From positions 61,981 through 125,980 of the forward strand of contig CAYXDC010000001.1 in NCBI GenBank assembly GCA_964463505.1: a stretch of DNA of 64,000 nt, written 5' to 3'. Position numbers and translations under genes: made by a program. Below, one piece after another: positions 51,998 to 62,900 of the stretch; within the stretch, counting starts at the first letter, position 1, and each line of letters starts with the position of its first letter. Source of the stretch: JAJZSS01 sp964463505 (GTDB taxonomy: Bacteria; Chloroflexota; Anaerolineae; Anaerolineales; UBA4823). The notes under the pieces were generated by a model. That model searched no databases. It had not been told where the DNA came from and saw nothing but the letters and a program-made list of their open reading frames with translations.

Positions 51998-52690
51998 TCA
52001 GTCAATAGATATCAATCCAGTGCGAATCGCAAAGCGGGTGAGCTCTGCGCACGAGTGCAGATTGAGCTTGTTCATGATCCGTTCACGATGACGAGCGACT
52101 GTTTTATGCGATATACCCAGCTCATCTCCAATTACCGTATTGGTACAGCCCTCAGCCACCAGCTCTAAAACCTGGATCTCACGCCGGCTTAAGCCTTGCA
52201 GAGCTTTATCCGTTCCTGGCTCGGACGCGTTATTCTGTTCCTCGGAACTGGCGTGGCTGACCAGGCGCTGGTAATCTTCCAGCAGCCAGCGCGCCAGAGC
52301 CGGTTGGAGATAAACATTTCCAGCCGCAACCGAATGAATTGCTGCTACCAGCTCTTCTGCTGCTGCCTGTTTGGTCACATACCCGGCAGCACCACACGCC
52401 AACATTTCAAAAAAATACTGCTTATCCTCGTGCACCGTTAATGCAAGCACTTTAACCTGCGGATGAAGCGCCCGCAGCCTGCGCGTGGCCTCCATCCCAT
52501 CCATTCCCGGCATGGTAATATCCATCACCATCACGTCCGGATGCACCTGCCCGGCAACCTCTATTGCCTGCAAGCCGCTCTTTGCCTCTCCGACGACTTC
52601 CAATCCTTCCTGAGCCGCCAGGAAGGTTTTCAACCCAGTACGCACCACATCATGATCATCCACCAATACTAAACGGATCGGATCCACCAT
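51998..52690 (-). CDS. NarL/FixJ-type response regulator
   Basis: A 230-residue two-domain regulator. The receiver domain begins IRLVLVDDHDVVRTGL, with the phosphorylated Asp57 in VMVMDITMPGMDG and Lys in the later VTKQAAAEELV segment. The LuxR-type helix-turn-helix is LSRREIQVLELVAEG and GISHKTVARHRERIMNKL at about 160-215. The start at 52690 has AGGAGG 6 bases before it; the frame is open 8 codons higher. It overlaps the end of the kinase gene by 35 bp and is therefore its partner. The ccm operon starts about 100 bases after its stop, so it may or may not regulate that operon. Confidence 0.9.
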   Translation of the reverse strand: MVDPIRLVLVDDHDVVRTGLKTFLAAQEGLEVVGEAKSGLQAIEVAGQVHPDVMVMDITMPGMDGMEATRRLRALHPQVKVLALTVHEDKQYFFEMLACGAAGYVTKQAAAEELVAAIHSVAAGNVYLQPALARWLLEDYQRLVSHASSEEQNNASEPGTDKALQGLSRREIQVLELVAEGCTNTVIGDELGISHKTVARHRERIMNKLNLHSCAELTRFAIRTGLISID

Positions 52691-54185
52691 TAATGGCCTC
52701 CTGTTTGCTGTCATCCGCCGCTACCGACGGTACCGTTAACTCTACCATGGTTCCCGAATTGGGCGAGCTGATGACCTTAAGCACTCCATCAATGGAATCG
52801 GCGCGCTCGCGCATTCCTGCCAATCCCCAGCCATCTTCCGGTTTGCTCGCCAGAAGATCAAAACCAGTCCCTCGATCTACCACCTGCAAAACCACGTGCT
52901 GCTCTTCATAGATCAAGTTAACCAATGCTTCCTGCACCTGGGCATGCCGGGCAACATTGGTTAAGGATTCTTGGGCAACCCGAAAAAAAACAGTTTCAAC
53001 TAACCTGTCCAGACGTTGCTGCGACCCAAATACATTCACAACCACCGCCAGATTCAACCGTTGTTTCGTTTCATCAGCCAGATATCTTAGCGCGGCCACC
53101 AATCCCAGATCATCCAGCTGGGCTGGTCGTAAATCATGCACCAGGCGGTATATTCCATGTGACATCTGGCGGCTTAGCTCCTGCAGTCGTTCAAGCAATT
53201 TTTGATTGTCCTTGCCATGCAGAGGTTGGCTGCGCAAGGTGGCCAGATTCAATGAAATAGCGGTCAGAAGCTGGGCGGTTTCGTCGTGTAGTTCCCGAGC
53301 AATCCGTGCGCGCTCTTCCTCCTGAGCCGCCACGGTATAGTGCAGCAAGTTCTTGTTGATAATCGCCCGGGCACGCACCTCGGCTTGCATCTGCTCGAGA
53401 GCCTCAAGGCGGGCTTTTTGGGCAGCCAGAAATTCTTTCTGGCGCTCAGCTTCCATAGCCTGAATTGCATGGATCAGGCTAAGCGTAAGCACCACCGCCA
53501 GCGCTGCTCGGAGTCCTTGGACTGGAAAACCGAACAGATCAATGAAAACCGATGTATTCCAGATGCTTGCCGTCCACAGGTCACTGGTTGGCACAACAGA
53601 CTGAGTAAACGCGTAGCCCGCGAAACTATAGGCTGCTATTCTCCAGCCTCTAGCCAGGCTATCAAGCTTCTGCAAATAAGCTTGACGCGCCTGCCGGCGC
53701 ATAACGATAGCCGCTGTCAGCGCGCCAGGGATCGCCAGAGTGTAGCGGATAAAACCATCCACTCTTGGCATCCAATCTACCAGCACTGGCTGCCAGACCT
53801 GGCTCACCCAGATGGCAAGGATCATGAGCAGTACAGCCAGACCGGCCAGCAGCGCATACCAGAACCTCTCCAGTTGAGGCAGGAAAATTCGCAGCACAAA
53901 TATTTGCAGGCAAAAAAAGGAGAGCGTCAATAAGCCGAGCCGCAGCCACGCCACCTGGTCGGGATGGATGATCTCAACCCAGGCTCTTTGGAGCAACACC
54001 ATATCCACCCACTCATGGATGCCGTGAATAAAACCAAAGACTGCCAGAGGCAACAACAGGCGGGCTTCATCAAGATAGGGAACTCGTCTGGCTTCGATAA
54101 ATAAGGCAAGTCCCATGCTAAAGAAAGCCAGACCATAAATAAAAAAGATCAGGAAGATTGAAAAATCCGAAAAGTTGGATGGCAT
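52656..54185 (-). CDS. Sensor histidine kinase, NarL-partner (HisKA_3) type
   Basis: A 509-residue membrane kinase. About seven membrane helices cover residues 8-240, with no large outer loop, so it probably senses something within the membrane or via it. A coiled coil (about 245-285, EAERQKEFLAAQKARLEALEQ) leads to the HisKA_3 dimerisation helix with phospho-acceptor His300 in ARIARELHDETAQLLTAIS. The HATPase domain shows RVAQESLTNVARHAQVQEA (N box) and GWGLAGMRERADSIDG (G box). It ends within the response regulator start. A large inverted repeat lies 50 bases upstream of its start. Confidence 0.9.
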   Translation of the reverse strand: MPSNFSDFSIFLIFFIYGLAFFSMGLALFIEARRVPYLDEARLLLPLAVFGFIHGIHEWVDMVLLQRAWVEIIHPDQVAWLRLGLLTLSFFCLQIFVLRIFLPQLERFWYALLAGLAVLLMILAIWVSQVWQPVLVDWMPRVDGFIRYTLAIPGALTAAIVMRRQARQAYLQKLDSLARGWRIAAYSFAGYAFTQSVVPTSDLWTASIWNTSVFIDLFGFPVQGLRAALAVVLTLSLIHAIQAMEAERQKEFLAAQKARLEALEQMQAEVRARAIINKNLLHYTVAAQEEERARIARELHDETAQLLTAISLNLATLRSQPLHGKDNQKLLERLQELSRQMSHGIYRLVHDLRPAQLDDLGLVAALRYLADETKQRLNLAVVVNVFGSQQRLDRLVETVFFRVAQESLTNVARHAQVQEALVNLIYEEQHVVLQVVDRGTGFDLLASKPEDGWGLAGMRERADSIDGVLKVISSPNSGTMVELTVPSVAADDSKQEAINGGSDPFSIGG

Positions 54186-54234
54186 GGGTTCGGCCCTTAA
54201 TATACCGTAGGAGTTGCGCAGTTTAGAGGAAATC

Positions 54235-54273
54235 GGGGGTTATTGGGCGTGCTGCGCACGCCCAATAACCCCC
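54235..54273. repeat. 18-bp-arm inverted repeat between divergent genes
   Basis: The arm GGGGGTTATTGGGCGTGC (54235-54252) and its exact complement GCACGCCCAATAACCCCC (54256-54273) flank a 3-base loop. It stands between the divergent kinase and PBP1C genes, where no transcript should end, so an ordinary terminator role is unlikely. A regulatory or structural role is possible; no T-run follows in either direction. Confidence 0.85.
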
Positions 54274-54417
54274 ATCCTCCAACCAAGTGCGCAAGTCCTA
54301 ATTTTGGATAATTCTAACCTTTATTACGAATTCTGTTGGTGAACATGAAGGATTTGTAAGGTTATCACGGAGCAATCAGCAGGTATTCTGCCACTCTTTG
54401 ATAGAATCGTCTGTAAG

Positions 54418-56901
54418 ATGAAACGACTGCCTGAACGGCTCAGAATAGTCTGGTTCCTCCTGACAGGGTTGATGGTTCTTGGAATCGTTAGCGGCCTGTT
54501 TTGGCTGACCTACGATCTTCCCCGCCTGGATGAGCTACCTGAGCGCCTGAACACTCCCAGCCTGCGTTTCACCGATCGCAACGGGCAGCTGCTCTATGAA
54601 ATGCTGCCAGAAACCGGCGGCAGGCACGCGGTGTTACCGCTGGAAACGATCCCCCTGGCGCTCCGCCAGGCCACCATTGCCACCGAAGACCATGATTTTT
54701 ACACCAACCCGGGTGTGGACTGGCGGGGGGTGCTGCGCGCTGCCTGGATCAATCTGCGCGGTGGGGAAACCCTGGCCGGCGGCAGCACCCTCACTCAACA
54801 GGTTGCTCGCAATCTGTTGCTCAGTGAGAGTGAGCGCTACGAGCGCAGCCTGCGCCGCAAGCTGCGCGAGGTCATCCTGGCCTGGGAGCTTACCCTGCAA
54901 CTAGATAAAGATGAGATCCTGGCCCTGTACCTGAACCAGACCTATTATGGCGGGATGGCTTATGGCGTCGAAGCCGCGGCGCAGACTTTTTTCGGCAAAC
55001 CGGTTGCAGAGCTGGACCTGGCGGAATGCGCCCTGCTGGCAGGCCTGCCCCAGGCTCCGGCAGTCTACAACCCCTTCACCGATCCCCAGGCAGCAGCCGA
55101 ACGCCAGAAAGTGGTCCTGCAACGCATGCAAGCCGAAGGGTATATCGACGCCACCCAACGGAAACTAGCCGAGAACGAAAAACTGGTTTTTACAACCACG
55201 CCCTATCCCATTGAAGCGCCGCACTTCGTATGGATGGCGCAGGATGAATTATCCAGCCTCATCTCAGACGAGGCGCTCTACCAGTCGGGCGGGTTAATGG
55301 TGCGTACCACCCTGGATTTGAGCTGGCAAAAGAGCGCCGAGGCTGCCATTCAGCGCCAGCTCGAGAACTTGCTGCGTAGCGAAGATGGGCTGGGACACAA
55401 TGTCCATAACGCTGCCCTGGTGGCTATCGATCCCCACACCGGAGAGATCATGGCCCTGGTGGGCAGCCCTGACTTTTTCGATGTCGCTACCTCCGGGGCG
55501 ATCAATATGGCCCTGGCTCCCCGCCAACCCGGCTCAGCCCTCAAGCCGCTGGTGTACGCGGCTGCCCTCGACCCTGCTCAGCCAAACCCCTGGACTGCCG
55601 CCACACCTTTACTGGATGTGCGCACCAGCTTTGTCACCCGCGACGGGCTGGCGTATATCCCGGAAAACTACGATCGCCAGGAACACGGCCCGGTGCTGCT
55701 GCGCGATGCGCTGGCATCCTCTTTGAACATCCCCGCCGTGATCGCCATGCAGCACGTCGGCCTGGAGCGTCTATTTGAATTGAGCCAGGACCTGGGTATC
55801 ACGACTTTCAAAGACCCGGCCCAATATGATCTCTCCCTGGCGCTGGGCGGCGGTGAGATCCGCCTGCTCGAGCTGACCACCGCCTATGGGGCGCTGGCCA
55901 GCGGCGGCATGCGGGTTTACCCCCAAACAATCCTGGAAGTTAGCGATTTCTCCGGGAACACACTCTACACAGCCGCTGCCATGCCGCAAAACCGCGTCCT
56001 GGATGAGCGTCTGGCGTGGCTGCTCAGCGATATACTCAGCGACGACGACGCCCGCCGGATTGGCTTTAGCACGCACAGCGTCCTCAACCTTGACCGGCCG
56101 GCCGCCGTCAAGACCGGCACCACCTCCAATTTTCATGATAACTGGACGCTTGGGTATACGCCCGACCTGGTGGTGGGAGTGTGGGCCGGTAATACAGATT
56201 ACCGCCCCATGCGCAATGTGGATGGCTTAAGTGGAGCAGCGCCGATCTGGCACCAGTTTATGCGGGCAGTATTGAAAGAAGCACCACCAGGCGAGTTTGT
56301 CCAACCGCCCGGCTTTGTACAGGTTGAGGTTTGTAACCTTTCCGGCGGCTTGCCCACCCCTGCCTGCCCCTACCGCCGCCTGGAATGGTTCATTGAAGGC
56401 GCGCAGCCCCAGCATGAGGACACCTACTACAAACAGGTTTGGCTGGACCGGCGTACTGGCGGCCTGGCAGATGCAGCTGCACCTGCCAGCGTTCGCGTGT
56501 TGCAAACCGTGCTGGACCTGCCTCCGCAGGCGCAAGCCTGGGCGCGCCGCCAGGGTTTCGTGCTGCTCAGCGACCTGCAAGCTCAGGCCACTCAGGTCGA
56601 AAGCAGCCTCAATCAAGGCATTCTGCAAATGATCTCCCCCGCCGATCGCAGCGTTTACCGATTGGCTGCGAATCTGGATCCGGCCGCGCAGCGCATTCAC
56701 ATCGCCGCTGCCAGCCAGGCGAGTTTCTCCCAGGTGACTCTCTGGCTGGACGGGCAGGAAATCGCCAGCTTCAGCGGCGCCCCGCCCTACGAGACCTGGG
56801 TGGAGCTAACCCCCGGTGAGCACCAAACCTGGGCGGAAGGCCAGATGGAAGATGGCAGCCAGGTGGACAGCCAGTGGATCACCTTTACGGTCGAACCGTG
56901 A
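54418..56901 (+). CDS. pbpC: Penicillin-binding protein 1C (bifunctional peptidoglycan synthase)
   Basis: An 827-residue class A PBP of the PBP1C type. A signal anchor (about 10-32) is followed by a GT51 glycosyltransferase domain with TEDHDFYTNPGVDWRG (catalytic Glu), GGSTLTQQVARNLL and KLREVILAWELTLQL. The transpeptidase domain has SALKPLVYAAAL (SxxK serine), SSLNIPAV (SxN) and VKTGTTSNFHDNW (KTG). The C-terminal PBP1C domain (about 720-825) is present, ending TPGEHQTWAEGQMEDGS. It builds glycan strands and crosslinks them. Its 3' end overlaps that of the alpha-2-macroglobulin gene by 17 bp; these families are often genomic partners. Confidence 0.92.
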   Translation: MKRLPERLRIVWFLLTGLMVLGIVSGLFWLTYDLPRLDELPERLNTPSLRFTDRNGQLLYEMLPETGGRHAVLPLETIPLALRQATIATEDHDFYTNPGVDWRGVLRAAWINLRGGETLAGGSTLTQQVARNLLLSESERYERSLRRKLREVILAWELTLQLDKDEILALYLNQTYYGGMAYGVEAAAQTFFGKPVAELDLAECALLAGLPQAPAVYNPFTDPQAAAERQKVVLQRMQAEGYIDATQRKLAENEKLVFTTTPYPIEAPHFVWMAQDELSSLISDEALYQSGGLMVRTTLDLSWQKSAEAAIQRQLENLLRSEDGLGHNVHNAALVAIDPHTGEIMALVGSPDFFDVATSGAINMALAPRQPGSALKPLVYAAALDPAQPNPWTAATPLLDVRTSFVTRDGLAYIPENYDRQEHGPVLLRDALASSLNIPAVIAMQHVGLERLFELSQDLGITTFKDPAQYDLSLALGGGEIRLLELTTAYGALASGGMRVYPQTILEVSDFSGNTLYTAAAMPQNRVLDERLAWLLSDILSDDDARRIGFSTHSVLNLDRPAAVKTGTTSNFHDNWTLGYTPDLVVGVWAGNTDYRPMRNVDGLSGAAPIWHQFMRAVLKEAPPGEFVQPPGFVQVEVCNLSGGLPTPACPYRRLEWFIEGAQPQHEDTYYKQVWLDRRTGGLADAAAPASVRVLQTVLDLPPQAQAWARRQGFVLLSDLQAQATQVESSLNQGILQMISPADRSVYRLAANLDPAAQRIHIAAASQASFSQVTLWLDGQEIASFSGAPPYETWVELTPGEHQTWAEGQMEDGSQVDSQWITFTVEP

Positions 56902-59900
56902 ACAGGCTGCCATCTCCTCTTCCATACACCTCCGGGAAGTAAAATTCCTGGGCGGTGGGCGGGATGGTGCGGAATTCTCCGGCCGTACTGGCGCGTACCA
57001 GGTAAGTGTACACATACGTCCCCGGCGGCAGCTCCGTGGCGCTGAGCGCCAGCTTTTCGTCGCGCATCTCCACATGATTGAAATACCACCAGCCCCAGCC
57101 TGTACGGGCGATATCCTCACCGCTGAACTGATAGGGAGAAATGGCCTGGGTGCTGGTATTCAACGATCGGTCCACGCCCTCCAGCCCGGCCGGCCAGGGG
57201 TCTTCTACCAGCAGGTAATGCAAGGTATTGGGAGCCACGATTGTCAGGCGCGCCAGGAGTAGCTCACCCTGTTGGGCTTCCTCGACCGGCATGGTGGGAT
57301 CGTCCAGGGAATAGTAGCTGCGCGAGACAACGATGCCCTGGTCGAGTGCCTGCACTTCCTCTACCGGCAGGGCTACATCCATGTGGGCAGTGTAATACAG
57401 GTTGCCCGGGCCTTCGTCGCGGGCAATCGCCAGGCGATTGGCCTCGCCCAACAGCAGCGCATTGATATCGACTTTGAATTCAGCCGTCTCACGCAGGTTG
57501 TCGGCTGTGGCCGTCCCGTCCCCCAGCTGGTTGCTGTTCAAGGCCACCGCATAGCGGTAGTCCGCCTGCAGCTCACCCGAGGCTGCCATCCAGCGCGTCA
57601 GCCCCAGGATCGTCCAGGCTGTTTCCTGGGTGCTGCTCCAATGCCCATTCGAGCGGTGCGCCATCAGCCAGCGTACCGCATTGGCATTTAGCGGATTCCG
57701 GGTGTCGATCTCGCTCAATGCCGAGAGGACAATCGCTGTGGTGCGTGTATCGCTGTTCCAGTTGTAATTATCCTCGCTCTCTTCCTCCCAGTGTGTGCCA
57801 GTCGCCGAAGTGATCGCAGCCGAGTTAAAGTCTGAGAGCAGCGTCTCCAGGCGCGGGTCGGCAGGATCAATCCAGTACATCGTATGCGTTAAGTATGCCC
57901 TGGCATACAGCGCCAGTTCCAGGCGCTGGTCATACATCTGCACCGTAGCGCTTACATCCGGTTGCCCGGCGCGCGCCAGCACGTACAGCAAGAAGGCCTG
58001 GCGGTTGATCAGGTAGGGCTGCTCCAGCCGTGTGATCTGGCGAATATTGCGCTGCAGGTAGCTCAGCCCCTTATCGATATTGACCTGGTTTACGGCGTAG
58101 CCGGCGTCTTTAGCTTCCACCAGCCCCAACACCACGTAGGCGCTGGTCAGCGGGTCGCTTTTCTGATTGTTCCACCAGCCCCAGCCCCCATCGGCGTTCT
58201 GCCAGTTGTAAAGGCTCTGCAGGGCGGCATTCACCTGTTGCTCCAGGTTCGCTTCAAGCTCTGGATCGGAAATGCCTGCTGCCCGCAGCGCCTGGGTGGT
58301 AACCACATTAGGCAGGAAGCGCGACACGGTTTGCTCGACGCATTGGTAGGGATATGACTTCAGATAATTCAACCCATCCGTCATGCCTGCCGCCAGGGAG
58401 GGAGCTACCCGGACTGTCAACGAACCCGTGTGGGGTTCGCCAGCCTGCCATGTAGATGGTAGATAGATGGCTTCTACCTGTGTGCCGCCCGCCAGCACCT
58501 GCCCGGATGTACCGACCGTCTCATGCGCTTCATAACGATATACTGGTAGACCCTGGTTATCCAGGGGGCCAAAGCTGGGACGCGTTGTATCCGAGTATCC
58601 CCCGCCCGCGGCGCGGAAGATCAAATCGACCCGCGCAATCGGGCTGCCATCCGCGGCGTAGGGTTCCACCAATGCTTCCCAGGAGACATACGCCTGCCGG
58701 CCGGCGTCGATCTCCACCGTCTGGGCGGCCTCGGCAAGCAGGGTTAAACCCTGGACTTGCAGGCTGACATCAACCTGTAAATCTTCGCTCGTATTATTAT
58801 GTACTGCGGCCCCCAGCAAAACCTGGTCGCCAACCACAAAAAAGCGCGGGGTCTGTGGACGGACCAATAAAGGCAGGCTGCTGACCACATCCACTGTCGT
58901 CTGACCCACCCGCGTATCTTTCGTTACTGCCCGGGCATCCATGCGCCAGGTAGTCAGGTTATCCGGCAAAGTGACCGTAACCTGCGCTTCCCCATTTTCA
59001 CCGGTCACCAGGTAAGCTTCCCAATAGGCTGTATCCGGGAATTCCTCGCGCACGTCGATGACTCCCAGCAAGCCGCCGCCCCCTTTACCGCCGCTGAAAC
59101 CTTCCTGGGCTGCAGCCAGATCCTCGGTAATCGAGGCATTCCAGTCGTCGATACTGTTATTCAGGGGTACAGAGGTCCACACGCTCAGGGTGCGCTGTGA
59201 ATAGAAGTAGTCCAGGATTGGGCGGGTATTGCTGGCTACCAGTGAAAGCGTGGCCAGGTCGCTCAACCCGAGGGAGACCTCGGCTGAGACAGGCGTTCCA
59301 TCCAGGGTGCTGGTCCGCACTGTATAGATTACCTTGCCGCGCGGCTCGACATTGGTTTTATCGGGGATGACTTCCACGCGCAATTCCTGAGCGCTGGGTT
59401 CGACTTTCAACTCAACAATGCCCATTTTATAATTCGGACGCGGATTGTTTTCGTCCACCCCTTTTATCACCAGGACAGACACAAATATATTCGGCGCCAT
59501 ATCAGCCGTTACCCGCAGCGGGTAAAGTGTGCTGTTGCTTTCCAGCAAGATCACTTCCTGAGAGCGGATGCGCCCGCGTTCCACAGTCACCAAGGCGTAA
59601 GCTGGTCCCTGGAAAGGTGAGGCGATCAGTATTTCAGCTGTGTCGCCCGGGTTATAAAGCTGCCGGTCTGCGACCAGCTCGAATGAGCGATCATTGGTCT
59701 GGCGCCAGGGGATGAACTCATCTCCAGCCACCCACATGTAGGCCCCCGAGCGGGCAGGATTGCCCTGGGCATCGATCGTCGTCACACGCGCCTTATAAAC
59801 GCCTCCATTGGGTGGGATGAAGCTGAACTCCGCCTTCCCATCCGCGGAAGTGATTAGCTCCTCAGGACCTGCCACCAGGATCTCTTCAACGCTGCTTGTC

Positions 59901-62900
59901 CAGCGGATGCGTCCCTGGGCATCCTGCTCCTGAACGCTGTACCAGCGCCGTTCAACCACTTCAACCTGCATAGCCTGCCCGGCGAGGAGATTGGCATCCC
60001 AGTCTACAGCCACCATCTCAAAAGAAGCACTTTTTCCTGCCGTGCCCACATACGAGCCCGGGCGCACGCCGGGATAGACACTGCTGCGGTGGGCAATTAC
60101 CGTCGTGCGTCCGCTGACCACATTCGCTGAAAGATCCGTTACCGAAGCCTCATAGGTAAACTGGCGGCTGCCGCTTTCCGCATCTAGATTGGCCGGCACA
60201 GCGAGCTCGAAACTCCCCGCCTCGTCAGTCACCCCGCTGCCATTGGCGATTACATCACTGTATCCAGCGCCAAACTCAGGCTCAAAATAACGGTCTTCGT
60301 CGTAATCCTGGAAACTATAATTGGAAAGCTCCCCCCCTGGGCTGAAGGTATAAGGGGCCGACGCCAGGGTCCAATCGATTTGAGCGCCAGCCACCCCGCC
60401 GCCGGAGTAGTAATCCGCCTGGGTGATGAATTGCATATTTTCCCCGGCCAGCACCGCCGGGCTCTGGGCGCGGACATCCACCTGGAACTCCGGGCGGCGG
60501 TATTCCGCCACGCTGAAGCTCACACTGCCAATATCACCCGTATCTGAGGCCTGTCCGGGGAAACGCACCCGCAAGCTATAGGCGCCAAGAGCAGCATTGC
60601 CGTCAATCTCCCAGCGCCCATCGAAGCTGCCGAACTCGGACAGCGGCAGTGAAGCCCTGTAGACTTCATCTTCGAAGCTTTCGATAATAATTTCTACCTG
60701 ACTGGCGTCGGGCAACGAGTAATCCAGATCGTCGTCCATACGCAGGATGCCTTTGAAGTACACCGGCTGGCCTGGGCGATAGATCGGGCGTTCGGTGTAT
60801 ACATAGGCAGTGGGTCGATTGGCTGGGGCATAATAACTCCCCCAGATGCCGTAATCATATAGAGAGATGCCGCTGCTCCAAGAACTAGAAGCAAAAGCCA
60901 GATGCTCGCCAGCCTGATCAAGATCAGTCATCGCAAAGCGGGCTTCATAGGCATCTGATGGCAGCGGCAGATCGCTAATTTTCACGCTGCCGTCTGCACC
61001 GGTCGTGCCACGGCCAATCGGGCTAAAGGAACGGTCATAGACCACCAGAGGGATACCGGAAAGGGGATTTCCGCTCTCGAGGTCGGTCAGCCACAGCAAA
61101 ATTTCATCTGCAGCCGACTTGAATACCAGATTATCCGTACCGATGATCAGTAAGCGCGTGTCCACATAAGGTCCAGTGTGGTACACACCGGGTGCATTCA
61201 AGGCCAGGAAGTAAAACCCTGGCAGCAGTGCTCCGCCACCTTCATCTTCAAACTCAAAGGACTGTAATTGTCGCTGGTTGAGCCGGGCTGTACTGCTCTG
61301 TTCCGCTTCCCAGACCAGATTGGTGATGGTAGGCTGATATTCCCAGCGCGAGCGGATGCCGCTTTCCAGTTGGACAAACAATTCTGGAGTCAGCCGGAAG
61401 AGCTGCAAGCGCACCGATTCCACATTCCGGTAAGTTATATAAAATTCCTGGGGGCCGTTGGCACGGAAGGTGGCTGGCTCGTAGGGCATCTGTAAGGAGG
61501 CCTCAGGCGGCATGGCCGCCGTGGTGAAGCGCAAATCCAGACCACTTTGCAGCTCGTTTCCATATATGTCCAGCATACCCGGCAGCAAGCGGATCGTATA
61601 TTGAGTCGAAGGCTGCAGGAAATTAGCGCCCAGCGTCCAATCCCACTCGTTAAACCACCACTGAATTTCTTCGGTCGGGCGCGGCGAGACCACGATATGC
61701 GTTTTCAACGACTCGATATTCATCGGAGAGGCAAACTTGATCGAAAAATAGCTTGAGTAATTCGTCTGGCGGCTATTATCAGCCGGCTGGGTGGAGACAA
61801 CCGCCGGCGCGGGGACTGTCGAAAAACGATATTTCAAGCCTGCCGCGAGCGCTCCGCCATCCTCGGCCCTGGCGCCATCTGCCAGGATCAAATTGTACGT
61901 TGTATCTAATGCCAGGCGCAGCGTGGGGGTGATGACCAGGGTTTCTGCATCCTCGCCCCACAAAGTTTGCAGCGCCACAGGTTCCCCATTCATGCTGGTC
62001 AAGGATAGAGCTGCTTCGGTGCTGGATGTATCCATCGGCTGGCGGAAATACAACCGGAAGAACTCGTCCAGCAGCACGTTATCCTTGCCAAAGGGGGGGT
62101 TGACCTCGCCGCTGCCCAGCTCATACGAGCCCAGGCTGGGAGCTGCTGTGGTGAATGACCAGGAATAATCCTCCCCCAGGCTGGAAGAGCCTGTCGCGTC
62201 TTGCAGACCGGCTTGAATGGTAACCGAATACACCTCGCCGCCTTTGAGCGGTTTGGTGGGATAAAAGTTATAGACGGATGTACTGACCCATTCCCCGGCG
62301 CCAGGCGTCTCCGGCGTGATCGCCAGCGGTTGGGGCAGATCACCGCGCTCTTCGAAGATTTGCAATGCTGTTACGGGACGATTGAAAATTACGGTGATAA
62401 CTGCATCCCCGGCGACATCTTGAGCAGAATTCGCTGGAAAAACCTGGTTAATCTGCAGCTCACCCACCGTGCTGAACTCGAAACTCAATGGCTCATTGAT
62501 AGGCTCGCCAGCCGCGCTGAGAGCCGTCAGCCCCAGACTGGCGCGGTATACTGCCCCGGTCTCCCAGCCGCCAGAAGGGATAAAACGCAAGGTGCGTGCG
62601 TCGCTCCAGGCCAGCTCACCCTGCACCGGATCACCTTTTGGCCCAAAAACTTGCCAGGCGCTGGCTGTCGCTCCCGGATCCATCGACTGGTCAAATTTAA
62701 CCTCGATCGCCCCATCCAGAGGCATTTCCCGGCCCCCAGCCGGTTGAACCTCCAGCACCATCGGCGGCAGAGGAGCGCCTTCATCCAGAGCTTCAAAGGC
62801 AGGGGTAGCAGATGAGGATGGCCCAACCGGAGCGCTGGTCGGCGTCGCCGAAGGCTTGCCAGTCCGGCAGGCGCTCAGCACGATCGTAGCGAGTGCCAGT

